A DNA stretch of 64,000 bases, taken from Lycocorax pyrrhopterus obiensis. Taxonomy: Eukaryota; Chordata; Aves; Passeriformes; Paradisaeidae. Within the stretch, counting starts at the first letter, position 1; every line of letters starts with the position of its first letter. Below are positions 1 through 13,100 of the stretch, piece after piece. The notes below the pieces were generated by a model. That model saw nothing but the letters and a program-made list of their open reading frames with translations, did no database searches and was not told the DNA's origin. The position numbers were made by a program, and so were the translations under genes. The DNA is taken from assembly GCA_014706295.1 (NCBI GenBank), contig JACSVZ010000006.1:27744629-27808628 (forward strand), read 5' to 3'.

Positions 1-1684
1 ACCAGCAGCCAAATCCTATATGGTCAAATCTAGTTTTGAAATAAGGAAACTTTCTGGCTCCAAAGTTTTATTTCTTTTTAAATTGTTGATTAATGGACCC
101 AGAACAGACATCTACATAAACACTTTCTGTTGACTTAGAGAAGTATTTCGGTCACAAAATAAAATTGCACCTACATTTAGCTAAGCTGTTCTCCAGCTAA
201 TCTGGCAAATCACACGGTTTATTCCACCTCTAAAATAGTTGCTATCTTGTATCCAGTGACCTGAAACATTCAGTAGGAAATGTGCACGTTTATGCACAAT
301 TTACATACACTACTCCTCCTGACCCAGAGGGCCACCAGTGTTCATAAGCCAGCTGGAATTGAAGATAATATTTCCCTTTAGACCCTGTACTCCTGTCTCT
401 GAGCAACCTGCACTCAGACTTTCCTTTGCTTGCTGTACTCTGGGTTGTCCGCAGCCCTTCAGACAGTCTCTCCCCTACCTGAGGTGGTCACCCAAGCCCA
501 GCACCAGCTTTATCATTTGTAAGGCACAGGCATCCCTTGTGCTGCCCTTACTCTGCACTAACAAAGCCTTGGCTGAAGCAGTATCCAACGCTGCCACATC
601 TCTGGGAGTAAGAGGTAAGACATGGAGACGGGTCAGGAGAGAGCAGAGAGTGTAGCAGAGAGGTTCCACAAACACCCCTAGACAGGAAAGTCTGTGAGAA
701 AGACACTTGCTTTGCACAGAGAAAAAGAAGAAGAGGAAGCACATCCACCGACAGGCAAATGATACAACAAAGACAGCACTGGTCAAGTGCCTCTTTTTTT
801 CCCAACGAAGGACGAAAAGAAGCTGCCTAAATTTGCGAGAAACAGACTGAACCTAGACTTGAGAGCAAACTTCCCTAGTGAAAATGAGCAACCACAGGGG
901 AAAGGCCAGATAGAATTTGAAATTCCTACCTTTGGAATAGGGATGTTTCAGATGTTTTTAGGGATGCAACAGATGGACATCTACTAGGGCTAACCGAGGT
1001 ATAATTGACCCTTAGGTATTGCAGAGGATTCAATTAAAAAATCTGTGCTGAGATCCATCCCTATATTCCCTCGGTCTGTGTTCCTTCAGCTTTTCTATCC
1101 TAAGGAAGAAACAAAAACAGAAAGATGGATGTGCCATCATTTGTGTACAGGTATAGGGTAGTCCTATCATGCCGAATTTCTAAAGACTGAAAATAAAAAG
1201 AAAAGAAAAGAAGATAATGCAGAGAACGAAAAGGAGCCTGAGAAACAGTGTTAAAATCCTTAAGATATGGAATGACAACACATTTAAGGAATCAAGAGTA
1301 AATTGAAAGAAATTATGCATGTGAGAACCTTGTCCTTCTGACACTAGATGGCTCTGCAACCCCGAGGAAAGCTTGCCTTGCTGGGTGTCCTTCCTTTTGC
1401 TTCGGAAAATCAAAGCAGCAAAGGGAAGCAGTGCTGGTGAGAGTGCTTCCAGTCTGTCTTTAATAAAGAAGATCAGTATGGCTACTGCAGATCTTCTCTT
1501 CTAGGTTAAGGAGTTAAATTATGCCAATGTATTTTGATTGTATATGCTTTGTGCTTCACAACAGGCTTTAAAATACTTTATTTAAGGTTATTGGACATAG
1601 TGTGTAAAAGTATACATTGCATTGCTACATAAGCAGTATAAACTTGGATTACTTAACATACATGAGAAAATAAGGTTTAACTAC
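1..1684. other. Intergenic, nothing recognised
   Basis: A/T-rich sequence with A-rich runs near 1190-1215. Open frames are short and show no protein family, codon pattern or splice context. Confidence 0.6.
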
Positions 1685-2124
1685 CTGGTAGAATACCATG
1701 GGATAAAGCCTTGGAGGGAAGAGGGGGCCAAGAAAGCTGGATGATATTCAAGGACCACCTCCTCCAAGCTCAGGAGCGATGCATCACAACAAAGTGGAAG
1801 TCAGGCAAAAAAGCCAAGAGGCCTGAACGGACAAACAGGTCCTGGACAAACTCAAACAAAAAAAGGAAACCTACAGAGGGTGGCAGCAAGGGCAGGTAGC
1901 CTGGGATGAATACAGAGACATTGTCCAAGCAGCCAGGTATCAGGTTAAAAGAGCTAAAGCACTGGCAGAATTAAATCTGTGCAGAAGTGTCAAGGGTGAC
2001 AAGAAAAGATTCTATAAATATGTGGGCAATAAAAGGAAGACTAGAGAGAACATGGGCACACTCCAGAAGGAAATTGAAGACTCGGTTACCCAATGACTTT
2101 TTTGCCTCTGTCATCACCAGCAAG

Positions 2125-2130
2125 TGCCCC
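2125..2130. repeat. Target-site duplication, left copy
   Basis: TGCCCC directly before the LTR; the second copy is at 2436-2441. Removing the LTR and one copy restores continuous CR1 sequence. Confidence 0.87.
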
Positions 2131-2435
2131 TGTCGCACTTGGACACGAAAGAACCACGCAGACACCTTGTCAGGAGAGAAGCAAGGAAAAAGAGGGGGTC
2201 CGAGACCCCGAGCTTTATTATATATGTTCTTAAAAACCACCGTGCATTGGAGGGAGAAATTACCACCCCTCAATCACACTGGTCAAAGGAAAAGTCCATC
2301 AAATGTCTCCGCCTAGGAGAACGGAATGAAAAACAATAAAGTACGGTTAACAAAACATGGCTATGTTTACAGAAAGTGCGTGAGAAACTGTTACAGAAAA
2401 TGAAAACATCAAAGAGCTGTAAACTCAGGGCAACA
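2131..2435 (-). mobile_element. Solo LTR of an endogenous retrovirus, nested in CR1
   Basis: A 305 bp block interrupts the CR1 reading. On the minus strand it starts TGTTGCCC and ends GTGCGACA, the TG...CA form of an LTR, and contains ATATATAATAAAGC, a combined TATA box and polyadenylation signal. It is flanked by a perfect 6 bp target duplication, TGCCCC, at 2125-2130 and 2436-2441, and the CR1 sequence resumes without loss. Six-base duplications are typical of alpha/beta-like (ERVK-type) avian elements. No internal viral genes remain, as expected after LTR-LTR recombination. Confidence 0.87.
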
Positions 2436-2441
2436 TGCCCC
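2436..2441. repeat. Target-site duplication, right copy
   Basis: TGCCCC directly after the LTR and identical to 2125-2130. It is followed by AGCCACATTGCC, which continues the CR1 element. Confidence 0.87.
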
Positions 2442-4017
2442 AGCCACATTGCCAAAGTTGCAGAAGGTGAAAGTAGGGGTTGGAAGAATGTAGAATAGGA
2501 GATTAGGTTCAAGGCCATCTAAGGAACCTGAAGGTGCAGAAGTCCATGGGATCTAATGACATGCATCCTCAGGTCGTAAAAGGCAGATGAAGTTGCTATG
2601 CCACTATCCATCGTATTTCAGAAGTCATGGCAGTTGGGTGAAGTTCTCACTGACTGGAAAAGAGGAAATATAACCCTCATTTTTAAAAAAGGAAAGAAGG
2701 AAGACCTGGGGAACTACAGCAAGATCATGGAGGACATCCTGCTGGAAACTATGCTGAGGCACATGGAAAATAATCAGGTGATTGGTGATAGTTAACATGA
2801 CTTTACTAAGGATAAATTAGGCCTGACAAATGTGATGGCCTTCTCTGATGGTGTTCCAGGACTGGTGAATAAGGGAACAGAGACTGACACCATCTGCATG
2901 GACTTGTACAAAGCATATGACACTGTTCTGCATGACATCCTTGTCGCTAAACTGGGGAGACGTGGATTTGATGGACAAAGCACTTGGTGGATAAGAAATT
3001 GGCTGGATGGTTGCATTTAGATTTGTGGTCAATGGCTCAGTGTTGAAGTGGAGACCAGTGACAAGTGGTATTCCTCAGAGTCAGCATTGGGACTGGTGCT
3101 ATTTAACACCTTTGTCAGTGACATGGACAGTGGGACTGTGCACCTTCAGCAAGTTCATTGGTGACACCAAACCGGGCAGTGTGGTCAACATGCCGGAGGG
3201 AAAGGATGCCATCCATAGGGACCTGGACAGGCTTGAGAAGTGGCCTGTGTGAACCTCTTGAATTTCAACAAGGCCAAGTGCAAGGTTCTGCACAAGGATC
3301 AGGGCAATCCCAAGCACAAACACAGGCTGGGCAAAGAAAGGATTGAGAAAAGCCCCAAGGAAGAAGACTTGGGAGGTGCTGGTGGAGGAGAGGCTGGACA
3401 GGACCCAGCCATGCATGCTTGCAGCCCAGAAAGCCAGCTGTATCCTGGGCTGCATCCAAAGCAATGCGGTCAGCAGGGCAAGGGAAGAAATTCTGCCTCT
3501 CTACTCAGCTCTGGTGAGATCCCACCTGGAGTGCTGCATCCAGCTCTGGGGCCCCCAACATAAGGATATGGACCTGTTGGAGCAATCCCAGAGGAGGTCA
3601 CAAAGGACTGGAGCACCTCTCTACGAAAGCAGGCTGAGAGAGTTGGGGTTATTCATCCTGGACAGAAGAAAACTCCAAAAAGACCCTGTGGAAGCCTTCC
3701 AGTACTTAAAGGGAGCCTACAAGAAAACTGGAGAGGGACATTTGACAAGAACATGCAGGAATAAAACAAGGGATAATGGCTTCAAATAGAAAGAGGGTGA
3801 TCTTAGATTAGATGTTAGAAAGAAATTCACTGTGAGGATGGTGATTCACTGGCATAGGCTGCCCAGAGAAGCTGTGGATGCCCCATCCCAGAAGTGTTCA
3901 AGGGCAGGGCAGCCTGATCTAGTGGTAAATGTCCCTGCTCACAGCAAGGGGGTGGAACCAGATGATTTTTAAAGTCCCTTCTAATACAAACCGTTCTGTG
4001 ATTCTACGATTTTATGA

Positions 4018-7000
4018 CCATGTGGAACTTATATCATGGTTCATTATAATATTGGCACATTGAAACATTTTAGTAAGAATCATTTAATATCAGGTATGGC
4101 AAATTTTACAGAAGGACAGTGAGAAAGCAGTGAGTAGTACAAGAACACAAGGAGATCTGAAAGCAGTTTGGGTTTAGCGAACTTTAATAACCTGTCTTTG
4201 ATACAAAATTTTTAAACAGCAAACAGTGCAACTCCATAAAGAAATACATTAATTGCAAAAAATTTATATGTTTTTTCTTATTAAGCTTTTTACTTATATC
4301 AGAGTGGTAGAAGAAGATCCACTGAAGTCAGAGTTTTCTATATTATGTTATAAAGCATCAGTACTCAGAAAAAGCATTATCAGGAAGGTAATTTAGTTTA
4401 TAAGGATTTGGTTTCACTTGGCACAGAGTCTGTCCTTCTTATTTTAGCACGCTATATTAAGCTACTAAAAACTTCCTTAGATTTTTGTCACTTTGCACTT
4501 ATCTTTCTGTATTTTTGGTGGCCTCCTGGTAGGGAACTATGCCTATATCAATCCATCCAAACCACTGTTGCTAGGGAAGGTCACCTTCCTTTTCTTCTAT
4601 TCTTCCTTTGTCACTTCACTCTGAAAGCTGTCACTGGCTTCCTGTCAATTGGTGCATCATATCAATTCTTCATTTTCTCATATTTAGGGGCTTATCTACT
4701 GTCTTCTCTATGCATCGAAGTTATGAAGAGAAATTACACAACCTTGCATAAATGGCTTATTTTTTAGAAGCTTATTAAAGCTCATAATGCAAATATTTGC
4801 TAATAACATGAATTACATGCATGAGTGGCACCTGAATTTGTTTTTCTACATTGTGATTTACAAATCAAAGTTGTTTCATTGCACTCCTTAGACATCTGCT
4901 TGAGAGAGAAACATTTCTTCAGACTGTGAGGTTTAAAATCTCTATGATAACCATATCCAGGTGGAGTTTATCTTAGTTTTATTCCTATTACCTGTTGCAT
5001 TCTGCAATATCTATTAGGGATGACTTAATTGAAAATGACTTTTGATGCTGTGCATCAGAGTGAAGAAATATGAAGTAAAAGTCTAGGAGGAATCTCTGTG
5101 AAGAAGGTGTTTCTGAGAGGGCAGAATGCAGAGGCAGAGGCAAGGCAGGAGATGTGTTTGTGATGGTATGAGACTGTTATGACTTCTCCAGAGTCTCCTT
5201 CATGCATCTGAATATGTACATTTGAGCATCCAGACTCAAAGATCAAAGCCAGTGCCTTTTTTCCGTGGGCTGAACACAACTTAACAGACAGGATGAAGGA
5301 AGGGCCTTGCTTTACTGCCTTGAGCTCAGATGGTTCCGTATCCTGGAATACCACAGTAATTATTGTGCATGAAAAATAATCCTGATCTGTAGCAACCCCA
5401 GAGGTTTAGTGGGAAGTCTGAAGGCATATGCAAGGGAGAAGCAGCGGAGACCATTTTTTCCTGTATAAGGCAGAGGTAAGGGTAATGTACAGGTCTGTGT
5501 TCACATTTTACAAGAGACATTGCAGTTCGTGAGAAAAGTGCAGAAGAGGGAAGCAGTAAAAGAGGAAGAATAGAAAAACGAAAGGTGGTTTGATTACACT
5601 GAATTTACCTTCACAAGTAAAAAATTTAAGGTCCAGAGACAGAGCAAGAGCTGGCAGCTGGAAGCCAAAGTCATACATGTCTGATCACAGTGTTTGATCA
5701 AGGGCAATTCTCAGGTGAATTCTCCACCTCTTGTTGAATTCATATGAGCGCTGAACCTCTTCCAGAAACTGCTGAGGCAGGAGCACTCTCGGGAGAAGAA
5801 ATGGTCATGCAGAAAGAATGAAGGCGAATATGCTTCATGACAGATCTTTGTTTGTCTGAGCTGTGCCAAGGGATGCTGTGGGTGAGAGGGAGAACCTCCG
5901 CAGCCCCCAGAGGCAGATGGCATGTCATATCCCACCTGCGTGCGTGCATCAGTCCTCACATCGATCATCCCCTGACTCCATCCAAACACCACTCAGTGAA
6001 ACCTGAGGTTCTCATACAGGTATCAAGTCATTATAGTGAAATAATGACCCTCTCTGGCTGAGTAGTAAAGCCAGGCTGTTTATGAAAGAGTTGTGGAAGG
6101 TCCTTGAGGAATCACAGCCATCACCTCCCACACAGCAGGCAGGACAGCCAGCTGGATAGAGGTTACGTGTCTGCCCAAGAATCTGAGCTGGTGTGTGTGA
6201 TGGTGGGTTGGCCACCTCCACGCTGCCGGCACCATGCACAGTGCTTCTCGCTCCGTGTGGTGAAGGAGCCTGCAGCCTAATCGGAAAGGGAGCCTCTCCC
6301 ATAGTCTGGACTAGATAGTTTAGATTTTTCTTTTGGGTATGTAGCAGCTGTTACTCACAGGTTTTTTTTCTCTCCTTGGGCTTTTTTTGAAAAAAACTCT
6401 CCAGCAACCCTGCATTTGAGAGCTGAGCCAGCTGCAGGTCCAGCTGAAGGCCAAACGGCTGGGACAAGCCTCATTCTGTGCTGAGGGTTGAGGGAAAAGA
6501 AACACAGCAGGTTTGTTCCGAGTTAGGCTGTTCAAATAAAGCTGCATGAACTTTCACACTTTATACTATTTGTTATGATGTTTTTCAAAATGAACCACAG
6601 ATGTTTTGCTTTGTTGAGTTTTTTTATCCCTGGTTGAGTCACCTATTATCCAGGCCACATCTGGGCAGCTCAAACAGGAGTCTCAACGAAGAAGTCTCAG
6701 AAAGAAAGTCAATATTTTATTTGATTTTTAGATAATCCTCTGCACATACCTAAAACCATAATGAAATAAACATAATTTCTACTAATGACATGGTGCAAAA
6801 TGTTGGGAAGCAATGGATCCTATTCAAACTGCTAGTGTTTCCCATCACTTAAATTGAATCAATGAGGATGAGTTAGGATCAAATTTTGTCTATAGCTTGC
6901 AGCTTTTCTTTAAATAGTCTGCTCTGATTACAACATTAAGAGGAGATTGAAAAGTTTCTGAGAAACCTTTGATCTTAACTGTATATCTTTAGCTCTCTTG

Positions 7001-7942
7001 AGCAAATGGGATCCAATCAAGAAAATTAAACTGGAAATATTATGTAAAGTGTCAATATGTTGGCAAATGGCCAAAGATATGTTCTGAAAAATGTCAAATG
7101 TCACAGCAGGGTGTGGAAAAAGCCCTTACTTCTCCTTTTTTAAAAAAAAAAATAGACACATATTCTCTGACAAAATATGTCAACATGTTACAGCAATATC
7201 CTTTGGGGTTGGTACTGATGTGCAGGAGAAAAAGACAAATTATCTGGCAAGAATTAATGTAACTCACTCAGTAGTCTGCTGAGTCCTTCCTAGAAAGGAG
7301 AACAGAGATCTGGCTATAGAGAGCAGACTGAGAGTAGTAGATGTCAGCCCATTTGAAACAAATGTTCCCATCCAAACACATCCCTGGGCTTTTTTACTGA
7401 GTGCTTCATTTGGTTTTCTGTTTTCGAAGAGTTGCATAATAATACATTCATATCCTCAGAATACGTGGTATAGTTTTAGCAGAGCATTGTCCTTGGAAAG
7501 TTTTCAAAGTGGTTCCGTATATTTGCAATATCTGTAGTTAGCACACTCAAAGTCAGAGTGATTCATTTCCTGCCCAGTGGCTACTTGTAGTTTCACGCTT
7601 CTTTTTTTTTTTTTTTGGCTGTACCTTTGTAAATATAATGGAAAAATAACTACTTGCAGATAATGAAAGTGAAGGAATTAAAAATTAAGAGACACAACAG
7701 AAAATGTCAGCCACAGAAACTCATTTGCAAATGCCAGTGCAGACCAATATTTTGTGTTAAATAGCTGTGGTTAAGTGCCTACATGTTTGCAGTTAGAGAG
7801 TCAGTAGCTTGAAATCTGCTAGAGCCTTGGGTTACTCCTACAGTGTAAGTTCCTGAGCGGTGAAAAGAAAAAAAAGTCCATTTTATTGCTTAATAATTGA
7901 CTTTTCAGTGTATTTTTTTTGGAGTGAATCTGTTACTCATGA
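4018..7942. other. Intergenic, nothing recognised
   Basis: No exon, RNA gene or clear transposon seen. A 16-base T run lies near 7602-7617. The longest open frame (4408-4767, 119 codons) has no recognisable domain and hydrophobic, T-rich composition typical of chance frames. Confidence 0.55.
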
Positions 7943-8092
7943 CCCTGAGAGTAGCTCGGTTGGTCAGAGCATGGTGCTAATAACACCAAGGTCATAGGTT
8001 TGGTCGCTGCACAGGCTCATTCACTTAGGAGCTGGACTCGATGATCCCTGCAGGTCCCTTCCAACTCAGAATATTCTGTGATGCTGTGATTA
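7943..8092 (+). mobile_element. tRNA-Ile-derived SINE with CR1 tail (TguSINE1-like)
   Basis: The head follows tRNA-Ile: GTAGCTCGGTTGGTCAGAGC, the anticodon-arm part GTGCTAATAACACCAAGGTC, and a decayed B box GGTTTGGTCGC at 7997-8007. It then passes into a CR1 3' end (GACTCGATGATCCCTGCAGG, CCCTTCCAACTCAG) and the octamer tail ATTCTGTGATGCTGTGATT. This tRNA-Ile/CR1 chimera is the structure described for passerine SINEs, moved by CR1 enzymes. A- and B-box changes suggest an old, inactive copy. Confidence 0.85.
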
Positions 8093-8954
8093 ATGCTTTG
8101 TATATCTAGTCATCAGTAATTTTACTTTGAAGGTGCAGTCTCTCCAGAGACTGTCAGGTATTACACAAGTAGGTGAGGTCTGAGGAATAGAGTTCTACTT
8201 GTGACATTTGGGTCTTACCAATTCCAGAGTCTGCCAAAACCAGGTCCATGCTAATGAAGTAAACCTTATTATATGTTGGATTGCCTCCCTAAATTTGGTC
8301 TATTTTTACTGAAGAAAAACATAAAGATGCCATTGAACTCCTCTAGTCAGTCAGGTCAAAGCAGCCACTAGCAAAACAGGAGTCCACAGGAGGCTTTAAC
8401 CAAAGCATTAATGTATTTCTATGGCTCACATCCTATGTTTGTTCTAGGAAGTGACCTAGCAATGCCAAGGGCCATTGGGAGAAAAGGAGCAGAAAGGCAA
8501 GAGGTACTATTAATACTAAAGATACAATAGCAGTAGACAGTGAAGTGTCCTGTCACGGCTCTCAGAAGGAGTTAAGTTGACTGGAGGAGTCATATACTTG
8601 AGGAAGGACTTTTGGTTACAAAATCTGATATCTTTTCTATTCGAATTCAGGAAAATCCAGGAAAAAGAGGCAATGTACCTCTGAGAAAATCCACGATTAT
8701 ATCTGATCCCTGATTTTATCCCCTGATTTTATCTTCCTGGGAAGATCTGATCTTTAAACAGCATGAGCTAGTGTCAAAAACTGTGACTGGCTTAATATGG
8801 AAAGAGAACTTTGTGGCCCTCCATTTTGGAGGATATTGTAGAAGTCATCCACAACAATGAAGGGTCAGATCAGGTTTTTTTTATTATTATGACTGGTTTT
8901 TAATCTGTTTCTAACCATGGAAAGGGGAGAGACTGAATCATCCAGCTTCAGATA
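8093..8954. other. Intergenic, nothing recognised
   Basis: Plain A/T-rich sequence between the SINE and the antisense CR1. There are no open frames of note. Confidence 0.6.
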
Positions 8955-9880
8955 CTGAAAAGATCGAAGAATCATGGGATGGGCAAGGCTGGCAGGAACC
9001 TCTGGAGATCACCCAGTCTAACTCTTCTGCTCAGGTTATTTTGTTCACAGCCATGCCCAGTCGGGTTTTGAATATCTCCAAAGATGGAGAGCCCACAGCT
9101 TCTTTGGCCAACCTGTGCAGGTGCACAGTCACCCTCACAATAAAAAAGTGTTTCCAGTGTTTCAGTTTGTGTTCTCTCCCCATTGGGTACCGGTGAGAAA
9201 AGCCTGACTCCCTCTCCTTCCCCTCGGGTATGTACACACATAGCTAAGATCCCCCTGAGACTTCCTTTCTCCAGGCTGAATGAAGAGTCTCATCTCCCTC
9301 AGCCTTTCCTCATTTGAGAGATGCTCCAGTTCCTTAATTGTCTTTGTAGCCCTTTTCCAGACTCACCTCAGTATGTTCATGTGCTTTCTGAACTGGTGAG
9401 CCGAGAACTGGACCTAGCACTCCTAGCACACCAATGATGGGTAGAGGGGTAAGATTCCCTCTTCAACCTGCTGGAGACAGTCCAGGTACAGTCCAATTCC
9501 TAGTGCAGTCCAGGAGATTGTTGAACTTCTAGACTGCAAGAGCACATGCCTATCTCATGTTCAACTTGGTGTCCACCAGAACCCTCAAGGCCATGTCTGC
9601 CTGATTTCCAGACCTTCAGTCCCCAGCCTGTACTGGTATCTGGGGTTACTCTTCACAAAATGAAGGACTCTGCATTTCCCCTTGTTGAACTTCATGAAGA
9701 TCCTGCCGGTCCATTCTTCTGGCCTGTCCAGGCCCCTCTGCATGGCAGCACAACGCTCTTGTGTATCAACCATTCCTCCTGATTAGTACTGCCTTCAAAC
9801 TTGCTGAGTGTGCGCTCTGTCCCATCATCTAGGTCATTCCTGAAGTTGTTAAACCTGCTATTCTCTATTCATTGTTGTCT
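8955..9880 (-). mobile_element. CR1 LINE fragment, antisense
   Basis: Reading on + it begins GAATCATGGGATGGGCAAGG, then CACCCAGTCTAACTCTTCTG, the reverse complement of a CR1 3' end. It continues through the 3' UTR into the C-terminal end of ORF2 (minus-strand frame DRPEEWTGRIFMKFNKGKCR near 9585-9773, a CR1 hallmark). Stops break the frame. It ends near 9880, where recognisable CR1 stops. Confidence 0.82.
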
Positions 9881-10190
9881 TTGGGAGATTAACAGAAGCA
9901 GGAGTGCCTGTCAACGCCCTTGCATGAATGGTGCTTCCATCACGGTGTCGCAGAACAGTCTGGGCCACCTGGCTTGTGGACAGACCATCAGTGAGTGGCT
10001 TGGAGATGGCCAGCAGTATGAGCAGCCCAGGGAAACAGCTGAGAGTGAAGACAAAGGCATGGGGGTTCGGGCCTGGGAGAGAAATGGACGGCTCTACCTG
10101 AGCTGCTGGAGGACCACCAAAGTCACGTATTCAAAGCGGATAAGAAAGCTACCAAGGATTTCCAGGATAAACTGGCAATGAACCAACTCC
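9881..10190. other. Unidentified G+C-richer block beside the CR1
   Basis: The block is richer in G+C than its flanks and is open on + (the frame 9801-10181 starts inside CR1) and nearly open on minus. I could not match either strand to a protein family. It may be an uncatalogued repeat, an old retrocopy or chance. Confidence 0.3.
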
Positions 10191-13100
10191 CAGATCTTTC
10201 AGCTGGTCTTCAGTTTGTGGATCAGGGTCAGTGGATGGATGCCAGACGACTGTGAATGGCTCTGGAATTTGCAATGCTACTTACATTTTTTCTTGTAGTA
10301 GTGCATCAGAAAAGGAAGCAGGTGCTAGCAAGGAAGATGGCTGCAGATCATTAATGAGCCTAATGACTCCAGCTCTGTGTCTTGCTGAAAGTCAGCAGTT
10401 CTGGTGTGACTCATGACAAAGCATGAAGGACCAGAAAACAACTTAACTCAGTTTGCAATGGCAACAATTCTGTTTCAAAACGAATGAAATGGTCAGACAG
10501 AAGAGGATGGAACATCACAAATACAGATGACCCTGTGAAGTGGACACTGAGGAAGCATCTGAGTGTATGAAAATCAGTTTTATGGTTAAGTCTGGATGCA
10601 TAAATAACAATTGTAGGCTTTTCAATATTGAGTACACATTGCATAAGATTAGCAAACAGTGTAGTCACAAGACAAAACTTCAATGATTTTCTGGAGACTT
10701 GAGGTATTCTGACTGGAGCTGAAAACCGGACATCTCATTCCTCAGTGAAGAGGTAAACTCAAACATCCTTTTGGAGGTTATTACAGCTTCTGAATTTGCA
10801 GTAAAGAACAGGAGTAGTATAATACATGGACAAATCCAAACATGATTATTTTTAAAAGTGGTTTGTGCAATGTTTGGGCATTTTTCAGCAAAAGCAGTTA
10901 ACAGCTTTCAGGAACAGTTATAGGGTCCTCTCACTGAGAAAAGGACCTTGCAAAGCAAAACCAGGGTACTATCAAGCTGCATCCTGACACCAGCAGCTTG
11001 CCTGGCTTTACTGGCGGAAGTTCTTGTCAAATTAAAACAAGAAATGTTATTTTCTCATAGATATTCACTATCCAGCAAAGGTAATCAGCTCCATCGCTGG
11101 GTTTTCCTCCTAGCTTGCAGGACCCCACATATTGTCTGACCATCTACATGAGTACCTGCTGTACATGCAGCTATGCATATACATACTTATCTTTGCTCTC
11201 CTGGCATCTCCAGACTGTGCTGCAGGTGCCACAGAGATTGTGTAAAGCCTGGAGAAGTCTCTCTAACACACCTCATTCTCTCCTGTTGCAGCATTCTGGA
11301 CAAGAATTTGAAAAGGATGTTCTTGCTGTATTACAAGCTTCACCACCAGAGCAAACCTGGGTTGTGTTTACTCTGCTTTTTGCTGTGTGAAAAAACCATT
11401 GTTTATCACTGATCTCAGTTGGAGCCATTTGATGGTTTCTTTTTGAGCTCACTTTGCTTCCAATTCAATAACAACTAAAAATAATAACATGGATAATCTA
11501 ATTGCAGATCAGTAGATATCCTGGCTGCTCTCAGTCTCAGAACATGTATCCCACGTACACTGGATGCACACACAGTGCACGAGCTTTCTAGCAGCAGTAG
11601 CTTTTCACCTAGGACAAGGGTGACATTTGTGAACCATAAAGCCTATCAACGTTACCCTGCCCAGCTGATATGGTGCAGAGGCTTTCTTAAAATAAATAAC
11701 AAATGCTGATCTCTTTCTGTGATTGCATACCACGGACAAGGGGGAAAAAATGTTTAAACCCTTGAATTTCATACGCTCTGAAGAAATCTTGGCTAAAAGA
11801 AAACAGGAAATCATTTGTAATATTAAAAATAGATTGCTTCCTGGAAGTAACAACCATGATGTTCTTGTTGACTTTTTTCCATGTTAAATGCCATATACAG
11901 AAGTAGAGCCAGTTAGCTCCTACTTTTATTTTAAATTTGCCTGAAATACAAAATTTATATTGTAAATTTTGAACTTTGTTTTGATTCTTTTCTATTTATT
12001 TTTATACAATAATTTTCTATTTAAAATATGTTATTATAGGCTGTGGTATGAAAGACCGACTTTAGAGCACCCAGAGAAGCATCTTAACTTTGAACGTCAT
12101 AAGTAAGTAGGATAAATTTTCTGGACTGTTACCTCAGCTTTTACTGGTTGTTGTGGCACGTAAAAACTAAGTATCAGAGCAGAAAAATTATTACAAAGAT
12201 AAATATTCTGAATAACATTACAAATTCTACTAAAACCCTTGTCATAGGCATTCTGAGTTTTAGTGGCAGCTTGAAGAACATTGTACCTTGTTGCCCTGCT
12301 GATGCCTGAAACACAGACTAATTCCCCATGAAATTAACTGTTTATACACACTTAAGTTGTGTCCCCATGTTTTGCCTTGGATAAACAATGGCCAAAGTGG
12401 TTTATATGCTATGGTTGTTTTCCTTCTGAAAGGTGATTCCTAAAACAACTTCAATCAAAAGACGTGCAAAGATGAACGATGATTTTCTTCTTACAAGGCT
12501 CTTTCAACCCTTGTTTAAGGCGCCTGTCTTCAGTTAGGCTCAATTTTTCTATGAATGAATCACTGCTTTGTCGCCATTAATTGCAATCTTTTATTAGTCA
12601 ACGATCCTTATTTTTACAGTGTAAATATTGGACTTCGAGATTAGGTCATTGCCAGTCATCTTGTTAACCAGATAAACACAATGCCTTATTTTAAAAGCAT
12701 GCAGCATAATTCCAGGACAGACGAGTGTTGATGACATCCAAATGTTGATAGTAAAATTAGTTTATCCACATGCAACCCTTATCCTGAAAGTGCTTGGGCG
12801 TGGCTCAGTGTTAAAACCTTGTCCCTCCAAGCACATCTCATTTCACCTCTGTCAGCCCCTGGGGCTTGTCCCTGCTGGTTAGGATGTAAAGCCCTGACCA
12901 GCCAGAGCGAGCTCCATCCTGGTCACACTTCTCAGGTAATTCGCTACAAGTGCTGTGTGGAAATAGATAAAAAAAGCAAAAGAAATCGAGGCTTCCAACT
13001 ACCCAAACTGGAGGGCAGAGAGTGAGAAGACACTCTCTTACACTTTATCTTTTCCCAAGCCTGATCTCTTCCCAAGATCTGACTATAACATGCAGCTTGG

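Larger units (their letters stand above)
1685..4017 (+). mobile_element. Degraded CR1 LINE (ORF2 part plus 3' end), interrupted by an LTR
   Basis: CR1 is the main avian LINE. Broken frames match its reverse transcriptase: DLYKAYDTVLHDILVAKLG (2907-2963) and a WRPVTSGIPQS block (3051-3081). The catalytic FADD motif has decayed to FIGD. Downstream are the C-terminal part (ORF2 fragment 3343-3789) and the 3' end with TTCTGTGATTCTACGATTTT octamer-like tail near 3994-4015. The 5' end is truncated. Multiple stops and frameshifts show it is dead. The 2131-2435 interval is a later insertion. Confidence 0.88.

Noticed and set aside
2131..2435. Complete endogenous retrovirus
   Set aside because: Only one LTR is present between two copies of the target duplication; there is no internal region, so it is a solo LTR.
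3343..3789. 148-codon open frame on + that looks protein-coding
   Set aside because: It is the C-terminal part of the degraded CR1 ORF2, not a host gene.
7943..8015. tRNA-Ile gene
   Set aside because: The tRNA-like head has decayed A and B boxes, lacks a foldable acceptor stem and runs straight into a CR1 tail, so it is a SINE.
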